A stretch of 64,000 bases of DNA from Phymatolithon calcareum (GCA_977006965.1 OZ345376.1:868001-932000); one strand, 5' to 3'. Numbered from the stretch's first letter, positions 8,948-20,279 are shown. Notes: a model not told the origin generated them from the sequence alone. A program made the numbers and translations.

Positions 8948-10395
8948 GGAAAATTTTTGAGACAGCTATTGATATGAAGCTGCGCATAGTATACTCACAC
9001 CATTGGTATCAGCTTGGGTTCCAAAAGGGGAAGAGCACTGAACTGGCCATCCTAAAAGCTACTGAGCTATTAAAAGAGGATCAGAGATGTGTAGCAGTAT
9101 TGGACCTTAAGGCTGCCTACGACACAGTACCGAGAGTACACTTGGTGAACAGAATGAGACAAGTACTGCCCAAGGAGATCTGCGCAATGGCCGAGGCGTT
9201 CTTGACACCATCCTGGGTAGCAAAAATTGGTGATGCGAACAGGAACTGGTTTCTAGTGGACAAGGGGGTCCCACAAGGGTCCCCTCTCAGTCCAAGCCTA
9301 TACAACATCTTCATGGATGAATTCGCAGAGCGAATGAGCCGGGCATCAAAAACCTGGGCTGAAGTTCCGGCTATCCTCTTCGCAGACGATGTTCTTCTCT
9401 CTGCGAAATCACCCGCTGAACTGCAAGGACTATTGGATATAGCTACCCAATGAGCGCAAGATCGAGAGATGACTTGGAACACTAAACAAGGGAAAAGCGA
9501 ATTCCTCGAATCAGAGGAAACATTGGGCAAGACATTCAAGCTAGCGAACAAGGTACTAGCACAAGTTCTGGAGGTCACGTACATTGGAGTATCCCTAGAC
9601 CCCGGAGGAGTCACAGATACGCTAATGATGCAACGACTAAAGAAAGCAAGGACGGCCGTGTACGAGTTGCGTACACTGGGAGTGTTCAAGAAAGGGCTGA
9701 GTATACAGAAGTGTATTCAGATATACAAGGCACTAGTACAGCCACGCTGGGAGTACGCAATGCACTTAGCGCCCTGGACAGAAGACGTAAAAAATGCCGT
9801 CAAGGAAGTACAAGCAACATTCTTAAATCAAGTATTCGGGCCACTGGCCCGAGGAAGGACGGATAGGCTCCGTCTCCTGTGCTGGATCCAGGCGGCCGCA
9901 CATCGACGAGAAATCTTGGCCTTCAAAATGCTAAGAAGGAACAAGGCGAAAGAACGTATGTATTCAACTGAAGTGCCCGAGAGAAGAAACAACCATGAAT
10001 GGGAGTACACGAGGAAAAATATCGCCGCGATGGAGACCAGAGCGCCGTTCGGTGAAGCTGTAAAGCGTATCCAAACAAACCAATCTTCGCAAACACTTCG
10101 ATCGAAATTTCTGGAAATGGAAGGAGACCGCTTAGAATCGAAGCGGAAAAGAAAGATACCATACGACAAGACAAGAGAATTGCCAGCAATCCTCAAGTTT
10201 CCCAAGGTGAAGCACAGACAACTCGCGCTGCAGTATGCCTGTGGCAGATTCCCACAGGTGTCAACAACAAGTATGACTGAAGAAGTCGGCACCAGAGCCA
10301 GAGAGCATATGGAGACCCTTGAACGCACGCTAGCAGGGTATGAACTCGAAGGAGAAAAACGACTGGAAACAGAAAAGGCGCTAAATGAGCTCTAA
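8948..10395 (+). pseudogene. RT plus C-terminal region of family X ORF2, one in-frame TGA
   Basis: The frame runs from the GFQKGKSTELAIL segment through VLDLKAAYD (palm motif A, catalytic Asp), GVPQGSPLSPSLYNIFMD, and ILFADDVLLSAK (motif C with the Asp pair). It then passes WNTKQGKSE and PRWEYAMHLAPW to KRKRKIPYDKTREL and the stop at 10393. A single TGA at 9451-9453 interrupts it where the related copy at 45.4 kb has TGG (Trp). The rest stays open for 308 codons, so this copy died recently. No RNase H or zinc knuckle follows RT. Confidence 0.88.
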
Positions 10396-10658
10396 CTATT
10401 TAGCAAGACACTCATAGAACGCATGGAGAACGAAGAAGGGCTGTATTAATCCGCAGAATGCAAGGCAAAAAGTGGTCGAGTCCAAGCACCAACAATCCCG
10501 TAGAGGACTGAGATAGGACCACTTTGAGTCCTGAGTTTTCCCGTCCGCCATACTGGTGGACGTTTCGTGAGCTACGCAAAGGTAGGTAGCATCAGAGGAA
10601 GCCTTTCCCATATCTTCGGAAGTCTGTAGGGCTTTTAAATAAACTTGAAAGGAAAAAA
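8948..10658 (+). mobile_element. 5'-truncated LINE, family X copy 2
   Basis: The element is bordered by AGTGAGAAAATAGCA at 8933-8947 and AGTGAGAAAATTGCA at 10659-10673 (15 bp, one mismatch). It starts in the fingers of RT and ends with GGGCTTTTAAATAAACTTG plus an A-rich tail. It is the best-preserved X copy in the window and the reference for the other X fragments. Confidence 0.9.
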
Positions 10659-10673
10659 AGTGAGAAAATTGCA

Positions 10674-11006
10674 AACTTTGCAAGCAATGACAGGCGCAAG
10701 AGTGTAGGCCTAGAAAGAATTCCCACCGAAGAAGAACCTCACAAAAGAGCAGAAGAATACTGGACTCGTTAAGGAAATCTTTGCATCATCTGGTCCTCAC
10801 CTGGATCTCTCAACAGCCGCATACGGCAATGTGCAAGTGTATTTGAGCTCCTGCCATTCGCCATGGCAGTCCTGCAGCTCATTGCTCCCATAAAGTCACG
10901 GCTGAGCTCAGCGCCAATTGAATGTAAGGCGGTATCGTTGTGCGATTCGCGTCGTCATGTTCACGCTAATCGAAGTTGTTGGGCCATTATTTGTGGTACT
11001 CACAGT
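10674..11006. other. Spacer without supported feature
   Basis: Short frames only. The right TSD of the X copy borders it on the left and the hAT-like element on the right. It probably continues the sequence at 8881-8932 that the X copy split. Confidence 0.3.
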
Positions 11007-11328
11007 CAGCGATCGTCCCAATTCAATTTTATTGCAATGAATTGCAATTTTCTATTTGCTGTATGGAAGTTTAGCTATTGCAATGATAATTGGAGCATTG
11101 TTTCCAATTGCACTGCAAATTAGAGAGATGCGCCGTCTACTCTTAGCTAGCATTGACCTGTAGGTTAAAGAGATAAAACTCTTCCGCGCCTAATATCGCT
11201 CGCAGAACACTACTTGCAATCGATATTGCCCGAAGCACATCAACTGCAATTTCTCTTGCTTGCGAGAAATCCTATTGGTACTGCTCCACTGGAAGCAATA
11301 GCCAAAAATTGAATTGGGATAAACCCTG
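11007..11328. mobile_element. hAT-like non-autonomous element 1 (322 bp)
   Basis: The left end, CAGCGATCGTCCCAATTCAA, and the reverse complement of the right end, CAGGGTTTATCCCAATTCAA, form terminal inverted repeats. The interior is rich in TTGCAAT words, many in inverted order. Flanking octamers CTCACAGT and CTCAAGGC agree at five of eight positions. The CAG-G start and 8-bp TSD length are hAT traits, but no transposase is encoded, so the assignment rests on element 2, which has a better TSD. Confidence 0.6.
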
Positions 11329-12178
11329 CTCAAGGCAGAATTGGGCTGGCATTTGGACGGTTGGTTGCTAGACTCCCTTGTGGAGGCGCCGGCTTAACTC
11401 TCCGCAAATGCACTGAACTCAAAGCGTCCTCTGTGTTTCAACATATGCGAGGTCATTATGGCGGCAGATATTCTAGCGTCGCACGCAGCGAACTACTAGG
11501 TGCATTAGGTGCGACGCTACAATATTCCTCCGCCAAGCTGATCTGGAAGATGTTGACATACGGTTCACTCCAGGTACACCCAGGCACACGATCACGCTAC
11601 TGCTGGCCTTGAGATCCGCCGTGCTGCCCGCGGAGTTAGATTCGCGGAGCACGCGGTGTCGGTTGCAAAGAAGCGCGACGCTCGACGTGGCTGATCGTTT
11701 TCGAAGCTGTCCAGAGATCGGAGAGCATGCAAAATGATGCGCGTGGTGCTTGGCGTTATGGTTGCACAGCATGCGTGAATGGGGTCATTTGTTACGCCGC
11801 AGCGATGATCATGTGGCTCGGTCCAGGCGCCCAATGTGACACAGCGCCTTTCTGGGTGCCCGTCGCCGTAGATGCCCCACAAATGGCGCGGAAAGTGGTT
11901 TCGCAATATTCTGCATCCAGTGCTCCCGGCGGCGAGCGCTACTGCTTTGCGGGTCAGCAGCTCTCGGGGTCGCCCTGATGGCGCTCTGACGTTGAGGTGG
12001 AGCACGCAGCCGTTATTGTACGAACCCAGGATATTGGAACAGTTGTTGTAGAATCGCAGGAGATTGCAATAGATATCGGGCGTAAGGGAGCTGGGAGAAA
12101 GGATCGAAGGAGATGAAAGGAGGCTATGAGTTGACTAGATACCGTGAGCATCCTATATGGGTTTCCATCCCTGGGCAT
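11329..12178. other. GC-rich spacer with a strong hairpin
   Basis: Long frames on both strands (for example 11592-12005 minus) show no domain. A hairpin with a 17-bp stem (one mismatch) lies at 11468-11484 and 11509-11525 (ATATTCTAGCGTCGCAC against its complement), with a 24-nt loop. Nothing else is supported. Confidence 0.35.
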
Positions 12179-13657
12179 CAGCGTTCGTCCCAATTCATTT
12201 TTTCGCTATTGCTTCCGGTGGAGCAATTAGGAAATCAATAGCACTAGGATTTCTCGTATGCAATGGGAATTGAAACACATCTCGCAATACCTATTGCAAT
12301 TAGGATTCTGCGAGAACGATTAATAGCAACACAATTATACCACTTCGATCAAAAGTTCACTCAATCCTTGTCCTGCTCATCTCCTTGGAGTCGCTCTTGA
12401 ACACGGTCGCCAACTACTTTCGCCATCGCGGACTTGATTATTTTTGAGGAAGAGAATAGCCTCAAAGATCATGGGGCTCAATCGGCTGCGATTATTGCTT
12501 ACGATATATTCTTTGCGTGAGACCAAAGCCATTCTATCTCAGCCACCGACCCAAGAATAAAATCACGATTAATGTAGTCGTTTCTGTCCGCTGCAATCTG
12601 CTTCTTCTAAAAAGCGATTCGATCACATCTGTATCCTTGTAATGTACCACTCATGCATGTGGCACATACTGCTAGGCCAAGTTTACTCTTTCCACAGTTC
12701 CACTCGTTCCACAGTAGAACGACACACAAGTGGATGACAGCTTCCGCGCTTGGCTTAACCTGTCCCACTAGATCTCTAGCGGAATCCATAAGAGCAGCCA
12801 CCAATTCAGAGTAACGTTCTCTGGAGGAAGCTATTACACTCCACCTTTTCTACACTGAAGCTCACCACAACCCTCCAACAGCCGGCAAACTAAAAAGTGG
12901 TCGCGAGCCACCCAACTGAACCTCGGTGTGTCCAGTGACTTCGACTGAATTCACACAGGTGAAACCTTGCTTCCTGTCGATGCTGTTAGCCAGCTAAAAG
13001 AAAACGGCACGGCTCCTATTTGAATTGCATTGGAACTATGCTCCAATTACAATCTCCATAGCTAAACTCTTTTTTTTTTTTTTTTTTGAATTTTGAATTT
13101 ATTAAACGCCCTCAGAAACACTCATAAGACTGTAAGGGAGATGCGTTTCAGATGCTACTACCTTGGTAGCTCCGTTAAAGCCCGCAAAAGCTCGTTGATA
13201 TCGTCGTAGCCCTAGCTGCAAAAACCCTCCTCCAGAGAAGGTGGAGGGAAAAGCTTAGAGTCCACTTGTCCTGTTCGTAGGAATCTCAGCGTCGCCGTTC
13301 TATTTTGTCTTGGTCTATTCCATGTCGTCATAAAAGACGATTCGGAGGTGTCTTGCATGGCTCTGGAGATGGAGGCCGGCAAGACTTTGGTTTCGGCGGA
13401 CAGGGCTTGGGAGGTTCAGGTTTGCACGGCCTAGAATAGTCAGACTGAGCATGATTCCAGAGTTCAAGCTCAATCCTCCGGGGCCTTGCTCTTCCCCAAG
13501 TTCACTTCTCTGTCGCTCCAGCTGCACAGCGTATGCGTCGCATGCACCTTCAAAACTACCTTGTTCTTTTGCCACCAACGCCACTGTGCTTCCAAGCTAA
13601 ACTCATTGCAATAGATATAGCAATTCATTGCAATAAAATTGAATTGGACGATCCCTG
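12179..13657. mobile_element. hAT-like non-autonomous element 2, split by a LINE tail
   Basis: The left end CAGCGTTCGTCCCAATTC and the complement of the right end (CAGGGATCGTCCAATTC) match element 1. Flanking octamers are CTGGGCAT and CTCGGTAT (six of eight), consistent with an old 8-bp hAT TSD. Subterminal sequence also matches element 1 (for example GCTATTGCTTCC-GTGGAGCA near the left end and AATTGCATTGGAAC near the right). Removing the insertion at 13070-13594 leaves about 0.95 kb with no coding potential. Confidence 0.65.
13070..13594 (-). mobile_element. Truncated poly(A) LINE or retrosequence inside hAT-like element 2
   Basis: A 10-bp repeat, AGCTAAACTC, flanks the insert at 13060-13069 and 13595-13604. 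The left border is an 18-T run followed by GAATTTTGAATTTATTAAACGCCCTC. That is a poly(A) tail and 3' UTR read on the minus strand. An 89-codon minus frame (13584-13315) fills the interior but carries no motif I recognise. A related 3' end lies at about 63005-63060. Confidence 0.75.
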
Positions 13658-14206
13658 CTCGGTATCTCTTTGAATGACGGCGACTGAAGATTGGATGCGT
13701 GGAGATATGGATTTTAAGCTCCCCGAAGGTGTATATTGTGTAGCTTTGAGCTGCTGTGACATCCAGTACCACTTGAATCTGTAAAGTCTACTGTAGCCCT
13801 AAGGATGAGGAGTTGTTCTAGGACAGTTTCGAAAACCCGCAATAAAGAAGAAGAGGAAGATATTGGGAAAAGGGTCCATCATTCCGGTCGTCCACGTGGA
13901 CTCGCGAATCGCGGAACCACTGCATTTGCTTCGGGTGGAATCGTCTAATGACGAGCGGCAGGCAGAAAAAAAGCGTGCTTACAATTAGCTAGCAGGATTA
14001 ACGCCCTGCCGTGATCTAAGTAGAGGAAAAATAAAATAGCACTGCTTCCTAGCCCCATAGGGGAATAAGCATTCATTATTATAAGATATTGGGCGTGGAA
14101 GTGAGCTCCAATAGTTTTTGCTGTTCCGCCATGTTCTCCAATACGTAGAAATACTATTGTTACCCTGCCGTCAACTATTCGAAGTGCGCGAACGCAAAGG
14201 AATGTC
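13658..14206. other. Spacer without supported gene
   Basis: Unassigned frames only. A word near 14037-14072 (ATAGCACTGCTTCCTAGCCCC) recurs in diverged form near 7492 and 28590, so it belongs to some dispersed repeat I could not delimit. Confidence 0.3.
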
Positions 14207-14329
14207 CTAGCGTCTATGTGACGGGAATTTTCCCTCAATTGAGGGGCACTTTTCCCTCAATTGAGGGAATGAGAATCATTTTTTTGCCAACGAAAGCTAC
14301 TCATTATGAGGCACATCAAACGCATCAAG

Positions 14330-15132
14330 TCCACGAAACCCGCCTACTGGAATACCTGGGAACCACGATCGACAACACGGGAGTAACCCACCACGCAACA
14401 CTAAAGCGCATCAACGCGGCGAAGGGAATCATCATGGGACTGAAAGACCTGGGAGTCCAAGCGCAAGGACTAGCTACTACCAAGAACATAGCAATGTACA
14501 AGGCTCTTGTGCAATGCAGATGGGAGTACGCGATACACCTCACACCATGGACAAACTCAGTCGAAGCGCAGATCAACCAAGCGGAGGGTCTGTTCTACTC
14601 TGTTGCCTTCGGTAACTACGCGAAACGATTGCACGCCCGAATGCGAGCCCTCTGCAGAATTACTCCACCAAAGATAAGAAGAGCGCAACTCGGAGAGCAC
14701 TTCGCACAGAGGCTTATACGAGGGAAGGACGAAATCGAGAAGGAAGCAAATTACGCAGGAAAAGAAGGGGACATACAGCAAGCAGAGAGGGATATCCGCT
14801 ATCTGCAAGAGCATGAGCTCCTAAGAGGCAGTACCGAGCGAGCCGTACGAGGGCTGGTGACCCACAAACACGAGAGCCACCGCCGACGACAGGAATGGAT
14901 GGAAAAGGAAGAAGAAAAAGAGAGAAAAATTACTGTCGATACTAAGGAGAAAGCAAGCCCGGTACTCCAAATTCGATCCAGGAAACACCGACTCCTAGCA
15001 GTTAAGTGGTTCTTTGGCCGCTTCCCACCACGAAGAGCAGAGTCGTACATTGAGCATTTCAACGAGGCAACGAAATTTGACAAGTCCAAGAGCAGAAGAA
15101 TCTTGGGAAAAAGGGACGAAAACGGCGATTGA
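14330..15132 (+). pseudogene. C-terminal part of LINE ORF2, family W
   Basis: The frame is open to TGA at 15130. It holds the post-palm segment LEYLGTTIDNTGVTH, CRWEYAIHLTPWT, a Lys/Glu-rich probable coiled coil, and HRLLAVKWFFGRFPP, all matching the family-Z C-terminus at 18.5-17.8 kb. The open frame seems to start upstream at 14218, but those first codons lie in the PiggyBac-like terminal repeat. The apparent protein is a fusion made by the insertion, not a native gene. Confidence 0.8.
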
Positions 15133-15287
15133 TAAACTTTTAGCCTTGGAAATCCATATGTTAGAAGAAATGATAGTGTAATGTGATCTTATTGGGTAAT
15201 GAGATGGCAGTATGAACGGGAAGCTGCTCTGGTGTTGGTGAATACCGGCGTTGAGGGCTTCTAAAATAAAAACCTACAATTTCCCCC
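14330..15287 (+). mobile_element. 5'-truncated LINE (family W) inserted in PiggyBac-like copy C
   Basis: A 12-bp TSD, AAACGCATCAAG, flanks the insert at 14318-14329 and 15288-15299. Copies A and D have the uninterrupted sequence. The 3' end is GGGCTTCTAAAATAAAAACC. The element is truncated to the part after the RT catalytic site. Confidence 0.9.
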
Positions 15288-15344
15288 AAACGCATCAAGC
15301 TCATGGATGTGTTTAACATGCTTAGCAAAACAGTTTCTACCAGT

Positions 15345-16872
15345 TGAAGTACCACATATGTTGATTGCGGCGCCAGCAAGTCAATAACATGATGAGAACA
15401 CGAGGGATAATTCCTTGACTTGTCAGACTCTGCAGTTGTTTTGAACCGCTAAAGTAGTCATCTTGTGGCTTACTTTCCATCTTCGGGGGAGTGGGTTTCA
15501 ACACCACTGTTGGAGCAAAGAACATCGATGAATATTGCGCGAGGCAAAATGAATCCGGGAGGACATGGCGCCTTGTACCAGAGTATGGGGCTACAAGACG
15601 ACGCAGTACAACTGTATTATGGGCAGTTTCACCTTCTAAACCGTTTTGCTTATCGCCCTCTGCCATGGTCCCCAGCTCAAGATGTAGCATTATCTCACGT
15701 CTTCCTTAGGCTGAATTCTGTAACTCGTAACATTTCTGTGGTTTACGGTGGATGGCGATGTATTGAAGGAGGCCATTTTCAATCCAATGGCCACCGTTGC
15801 CATGCCAAAGAGATATGAACTTGTCAAAGCAAACCAGGTCTAACAGAAACACAGTGGGTTTTTTGTGATCATTAATAGCATCGACAAAATCCTGAACGAG
15901 CGCCTAGCGACAACATAGTGCCTTGTTCACTTGGTTACACGGTGAATGTGACGCACCGGAGGTACTCGGAGAACCTGGCTCTGGTCATCCCGCTGTTTGA
16001 AAATGAAGGAGCGAGGATATACTTGTTCCCCATGGAAGACTTCCATAAATCTCTTTGCGCCCAACTCATGAGGACGAGTATTCCGAATATCTTAGCCTCC
16101 ATTGTTCCTATTCGTTTCAGCTTAGCGGATGCCAAAGCAAGAATTGTTCGCAGGTGCACTCGGCGAAACATCGTCATGAAGGAATCGTACGGTGTGTGGA
16201 ACCCGATGCCACCATTCTCGGATATAACTTCTCCGTTTATAGTGCGAACTTTCCAGAACTGACGGGGAATCCTGCCCCCAACTGGACATAGAACTTGGCG
16301 CTCGAACCGTGGCACTCCATGAGCAAATATACTCTACGCACAGTCTCGTGCAATGCTATCAAGCTCCTCTTGCGATTTTTTTCCCAAGAACCATGCAGGT
16401 TGTAGACGAGAGAGCCCGCAAGAGGGCGTTCAGAGCTCCTGTTGACTGTATGGTAAGTTTGTGTTGCCTTCTGTCGAGAGTGTGGTTCATACTGAACGGG
16501 GAACTCGGCGTTTGGCGAAGAAGATGTTCGACCGCGAGTACTGTAAGCCGGCGTTCGAGGTACAGAATTTTGCCTGCTGGGACTCGACACAACCATTCGA
16601 GAGGAATGAGCGCCTTTGTCAGCCTTCGCTGCCTTGACGTTAACAATCTTGATAGTCTTAATCTTAGTCTTCTCGATTGATTTCTGAACAAGGACCCATT
16701 TCAAGCGAAGTGACGTGCTCGAGCGGCCCTGATTTCATCAACATGCACCTCTTGAACAGTGCCGATCACCTTTTTTGACTTGTAAAACGCTCTGTATAGT
16801 CGGCAGCACTCTGCGAGACTTGTCAATGATGTTGCTTTGGACCACTCGGCGCGGGTCTTTTTCTCGAGGCAT
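15345..16872 (-). pseudogene. PiggyBac-type (DDE_Tnp_1_7) transposase, broken, copy C
   Basis: On the minus strand an ATG at 16872 starts MPREKDPRRVV. The next frame carries KWVLVQKSIEKTKIKTIKIVN (16704 on). A further frame (16315-15935) has AKIFGILVLMSWAQRDLW and MTRARFSEYLRCVTFT, the typical PiggyBac N-terminal helical part. A last frame (about 15900-15345) has SLWHGNGGHWIENGL, YIAIHRKP and VLRRLVAPYSGTRRHVLPDS, the DDE core around the first two catalytic Asp. The third Asp region is not visible. At least three frameshifts break it, and copy A shares several of them. Confidence 0.8.
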
Positions 16873-17082
16873 GGCAGATGTGTTTTTTCTAAGTGACCAA
16901 CAGATTTTCGTTCCTACCGGCGAACGACGCGGTTTTAAGGTAGTAAAGGGGTACTCCCCACGAAGAACAAAAGGTCACCTTTCCGAATCTGGCGCTAAAA
17001 AATTGTTCCGCATTCTTTTTACAAACGTTTTTGAGCTTTTAAATCCACCCTCAATTGAGGGTGTTCGTCACATAGACACTAG

Positions 17083-17469
17083 AGGTGGAGAGTTCTCGCA
17101 AGAAAATGATGAAACAATTTTTGACTTCAGTATGCGTGGAAAAGATGAAAGATGCCGCGACCGGTCTGGATAATGAAGTACGAATATTCCTTTGAAGCCT
17201 AGTTGAACAGATGTGAAGCGCCGGGAGATCGCGAATATTGGCGTGGGGGGATAAGTAGCTCCAGAGGAAACTGACTCAGGTCAGATTCCAAACCAGAAAG
17301 CTGTCAAACCATTGCAATTTCGACTAGTCGATATTAATTAATTACAATTTCAAGGAACGCAGAAGAATGTTTATCAAACAATCGAAGCGGAGACGAAGAC
17401 GAATGTCCCAAGCCTCGAAGAGCAAAGGCACACAATAAACCACGTGTAAAATACGGTTTGACCGCAGCA
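17083..17469. other. Spacer between PiggyBac-like copy C and LINE Z
   Basis: No coding motif. A TTAATTAATTA word near 17335 is the only low-complexity feature. The left TSD of the Z element (17456-17469) closes it. Confidence 0.3.
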
Positions 17470-20265
17470 GAAGAAGAAAGGTAGATTTTTATTTAAAAGT
17501 TACCAATGCATCTGCTGACGCTCGGGGCAACTTTCCTAATGCCAAGGGGTTTTGGCTGGATTTTGTCCTGAAGGGGTTTTCTTTTCTTGTTGGTGTGACA
17601 CGACTCAGTGGACTACAAAAACCCACCTCTGGTCTCCTTCGGGACCTCGAGGGGGAAAGTTACTCCCCTGTCCTGTGGCACGCTGTAATTTCAAGTTGCG
17701 GGTAGTCCTTACTTGTCCACAGCCTGAAACATGGTTAGGAGCTCGTCGAGTGCTCGCTTAGTCCAGGCGCTGTCTTCTTTGGAGAGTCTGTCCTTTGCAA
17801 GCCCATTTATCACGTCTTCGATGCCATCCTTTCCACATTAGCTGGTGAGTTCGATAAGGATAGAGGTGCACATTGGAGGGAACATTCCAAATGACCACTT
17901 GATGGCAAGTGTTCTATGTCTCCTTGACTTGAAGAGAAGGTACGGCGTTTTTTCGACTTTTCCACATCCTCTGCGGCCTCCAGTATCTTGTTTCTTTGGT
18001 ATTTCTTGATGTTTCTCGTAGCTATCGTTTCGTTTGCTGCTTCGCGCAGGAAACCATTCACTTTCGCATGGACAATATCTCTCTCCGCTTCTTGACGTTC
18101 CTTGCTCGCGATCTCTGTTGTTGGACCAGATATCAGCGCATCGCGTCTTCTTATCAATCTCTGCACAAATAGTCTTGCAAGGACGTCTCTTCTTACCTTG
18201 GGTTGGAGTCTTCGGCACATGGCCCTGCACCTGCCCAAGCTTCTTTTTCCTGCTTTCCCAAGGATTTGCCCGAAAAACATAGATTCAACCTTCCTGACTT
18301 CCGAGGCCACCTTCGCGGTCCAAGGTGAGAGGTGAAGGGCATATTCCCATCTTGACTGCACAAGCGATTTGTACAGCCTAATCGCCCTCGCGGGATGGAC
18401 ACCATTAGTAAACACGCCCAGCCGTCGGAGATACCCAAGCACATTTTTGGATTTCTTGATCCTGTCTGTCAGTTTGGTGTCTGAGACTCCCTGTTCCATT
18501 AGTGTTCCCCCGAGGTATTTTACCTCCCGGAGAGTCTTTAGCCGCCGCGCTGAGAGCCGGAAGCTGTGACCTGCCGTATCCTTGGTCCAAAGGATTACGC
18601 TTTTCTTGGTGTTCCACACCATACCGTTTCTCTGTGCCCACTTCGAGGCTAAATCAAGGATAATTTGGAGGCCTTCCACTGATTTTGCGGACAATTTCAA
18701 GTCGTCTGCAAACATTTTGCAGGGCTCGTTTGCGATATTCTTCGGAATGGAGTCTAGCGCAACGGCAAACGTGTCCATGAAGATATTATACAGGCACGGA
18801 CTGAGAGGGGACCCCTGAGGAACGCCTCTGTCAATGGTGTACCACGCGGAATCCTCGTCGTCTCTCGTCTGTATGAATGAGGGATCCAGAAATGGAATAA
18901 CCATTTCGGCGATCTCTGGTTCCAGCACCTTCCTTATTCTCTCTGCAAGCTTATTCCTTGGTACGGAGTCGTAGGCAGCTTTAAGATCTAAGACTGCCAC
19001 GCAGCTGTGGCCTGATTGTCGGAGGGCTTCAGCATGGAGAAGCGCCATCTCAGTGCCCTTTTTGTTTCTGGAACCCCAGCTGTGATATATGGAACTTGTA
19101 TTTCCTTCTGATCATCTTGTCTAGTGCCATTTCGATTATCTTCCTCATGTGGCTTAGGAGGGAGATTGGGCGGTAGCTCGTCGGCAGTGCTGTACCTCCA
19201 TCCTTGTAGATAGGTACAATTTCCGCTGTTCTCCATGCCAAGGGTGTGGTTTGCAATCGGCTACAAGCTTCCCAAATCGCAAATAGTACTCTTGTGCTTA
19301 GGACTGGGTCCACTTTCAACATTTCGGTTTGTATTTTGTCCCATCCAGGGGCCTGACGAATTGGACTATCCCTGATAGCCGCTTCTATGTCGCTGCGGAA
19401 TGTCCAAGGGGGGGCAAACGATTTGGTATCTCCGCTCCATCCTTCCTCGGAGCAACAGAGGCTTGAGAGGTGGGCAAGGAACAGTGCAGGTGAGAGCGTA
19501 CTTCCTTGCTTGACATTTTCGGTCTTGCGCCTAGAGAGAGCTCTTGCCATTTTGGACATCTTCTGAAGGGCTGCTGCTGCTGGGAGCAGGTCCAGGTCAT
19601 CTAGGAATCGGTTGTAGGACGCTTTTTTGGCGCCAATTACCTCTTTGCTCATTTTTTTCTTGAAATTCTTGTGAGCAAGAATATCGACCTCGCTCTTTGT
19701 TTTCCGAGCTCTTCTGAAGAGTTTTGTTCGCTGTTTTGCCATCTCTCTAAGAGTGGGCGTCCAGAACGTGTTTCTAGCTCCTTCAATTGGAACTGTTTTC
19801 CTCCAAGGCTGGATAAAGATGCCCACAATAGATTCATAAGTTGAATCCAGCTCCCTGGGGGACTGGCATGCTTTTAGACGCATGATTTGTGTAGGTAGTC
19901 TGTGGCGATATTCCGTTCGTACCTTTTCGACGACCTCCGGGTCCGATCTGCTCCTCGTAGATATAACCTCCTTGCGTCTTTGCCTCGGTGTTGTTGTCGG
20001 GACACACGTCATCACAGGCCTGTGCTGGAGGTTACCCTCCCAGGGGCCGTTCGGCGATGTGACCGATCCCGGTGTCAGCCGCTTGCTGAGAAAGAAATCG
20101 ATGTTGCTTTCGCCGTTGTATGTGATGCACGTGCTTGCTCTTCCGTGATGTGGAACCCATCCGTTTTTTCCGACCATTGCAGCAGAAAGGTGCCCCTTTG
20201 GTTGGTTTTCCTGTCCCATGTTTTATGCCTTGCGTTCCAGTCCCCCATAGCAATAGAAGGCTCCC
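17470..20265 (-). mobile_element. LINE family Z, 2.8 kb, 5'-truncated in the endonuclease
   Basis: An exact 14-bp TSD, GTTTGACCGCAGCA, lies at 17456-17469 and 20266-20279. The minus strand runs from the endonuclease through RT and the C-terminal region to a 3' end ATTTTTATTTAAAAG (plus-strand view near 17484). The 3' UTR matches the insert at 1627-2209. This is the longest single LINE copy in the window. Confidence 0.92.
17838..20265 (-). pseudogene. ORF2 of LINE family Z (endonuclease, RT, C-terminal region)
   Basis: From the 5' border: SIAMGDWNARHKTWD (endonuclease GD-N-H motif), SNIDFFLSKRL (S-IDF motif) and LQHRPVM (in place of SDHxPV). The linker and RT fingers follow (QAPGWDKIQTEMLKVD, SYRPISLLSHMRKI, ISQLGFQKQKG). 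A frameshift at about 19049 leads to VLDLKAAYDSVP, GVPQGSPLSPCLYNIFMD, KMFADDLKLSAK and SRWEYALHLSPWT. A second frameshift near 17960 gives the end HRTLAIKWSFGMFPP and the stop at 17838. Catalytic Asp residues are intact. The two frameshifts and the missing 5' part make it inactive. Confidence 0.9.
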
Positions 20266-20279
20266 GTTTGACCGCAGCA

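Larger units (their letters stand above)
14207..17082 (-). mobile_element. PiggyBac-like DNA transposon, copy C
   Basis: Both ends sit at CTAG (14207-14210 and 17079-17082). Inside each CTAG is the inverted repeat YGTCTATGTGACG. Subterminal CCCTCAATTGAGGG palindromes lie at 14232-14245, 14254-14267 and 17048-17061. The minus strand carries a broken PiggyBac-type transposase. A LINE fragment (14330-15287) is inserted near the left end. Sequence is close to copy A at 43355-45007 (for one 126-codon frame only four residues differ). CTAG replaces the TTAA target usual for PiggyBac. Confidence 0.85.

Noticed and set aside
14207-17082. CACTA (En/Spm) transposon, because the ends read CACTAG in some copies
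   Set aside because: The base before CTAG varies (C, A, T), the interior protein fits PiggyBac, and no 3-bp TSD is seen.
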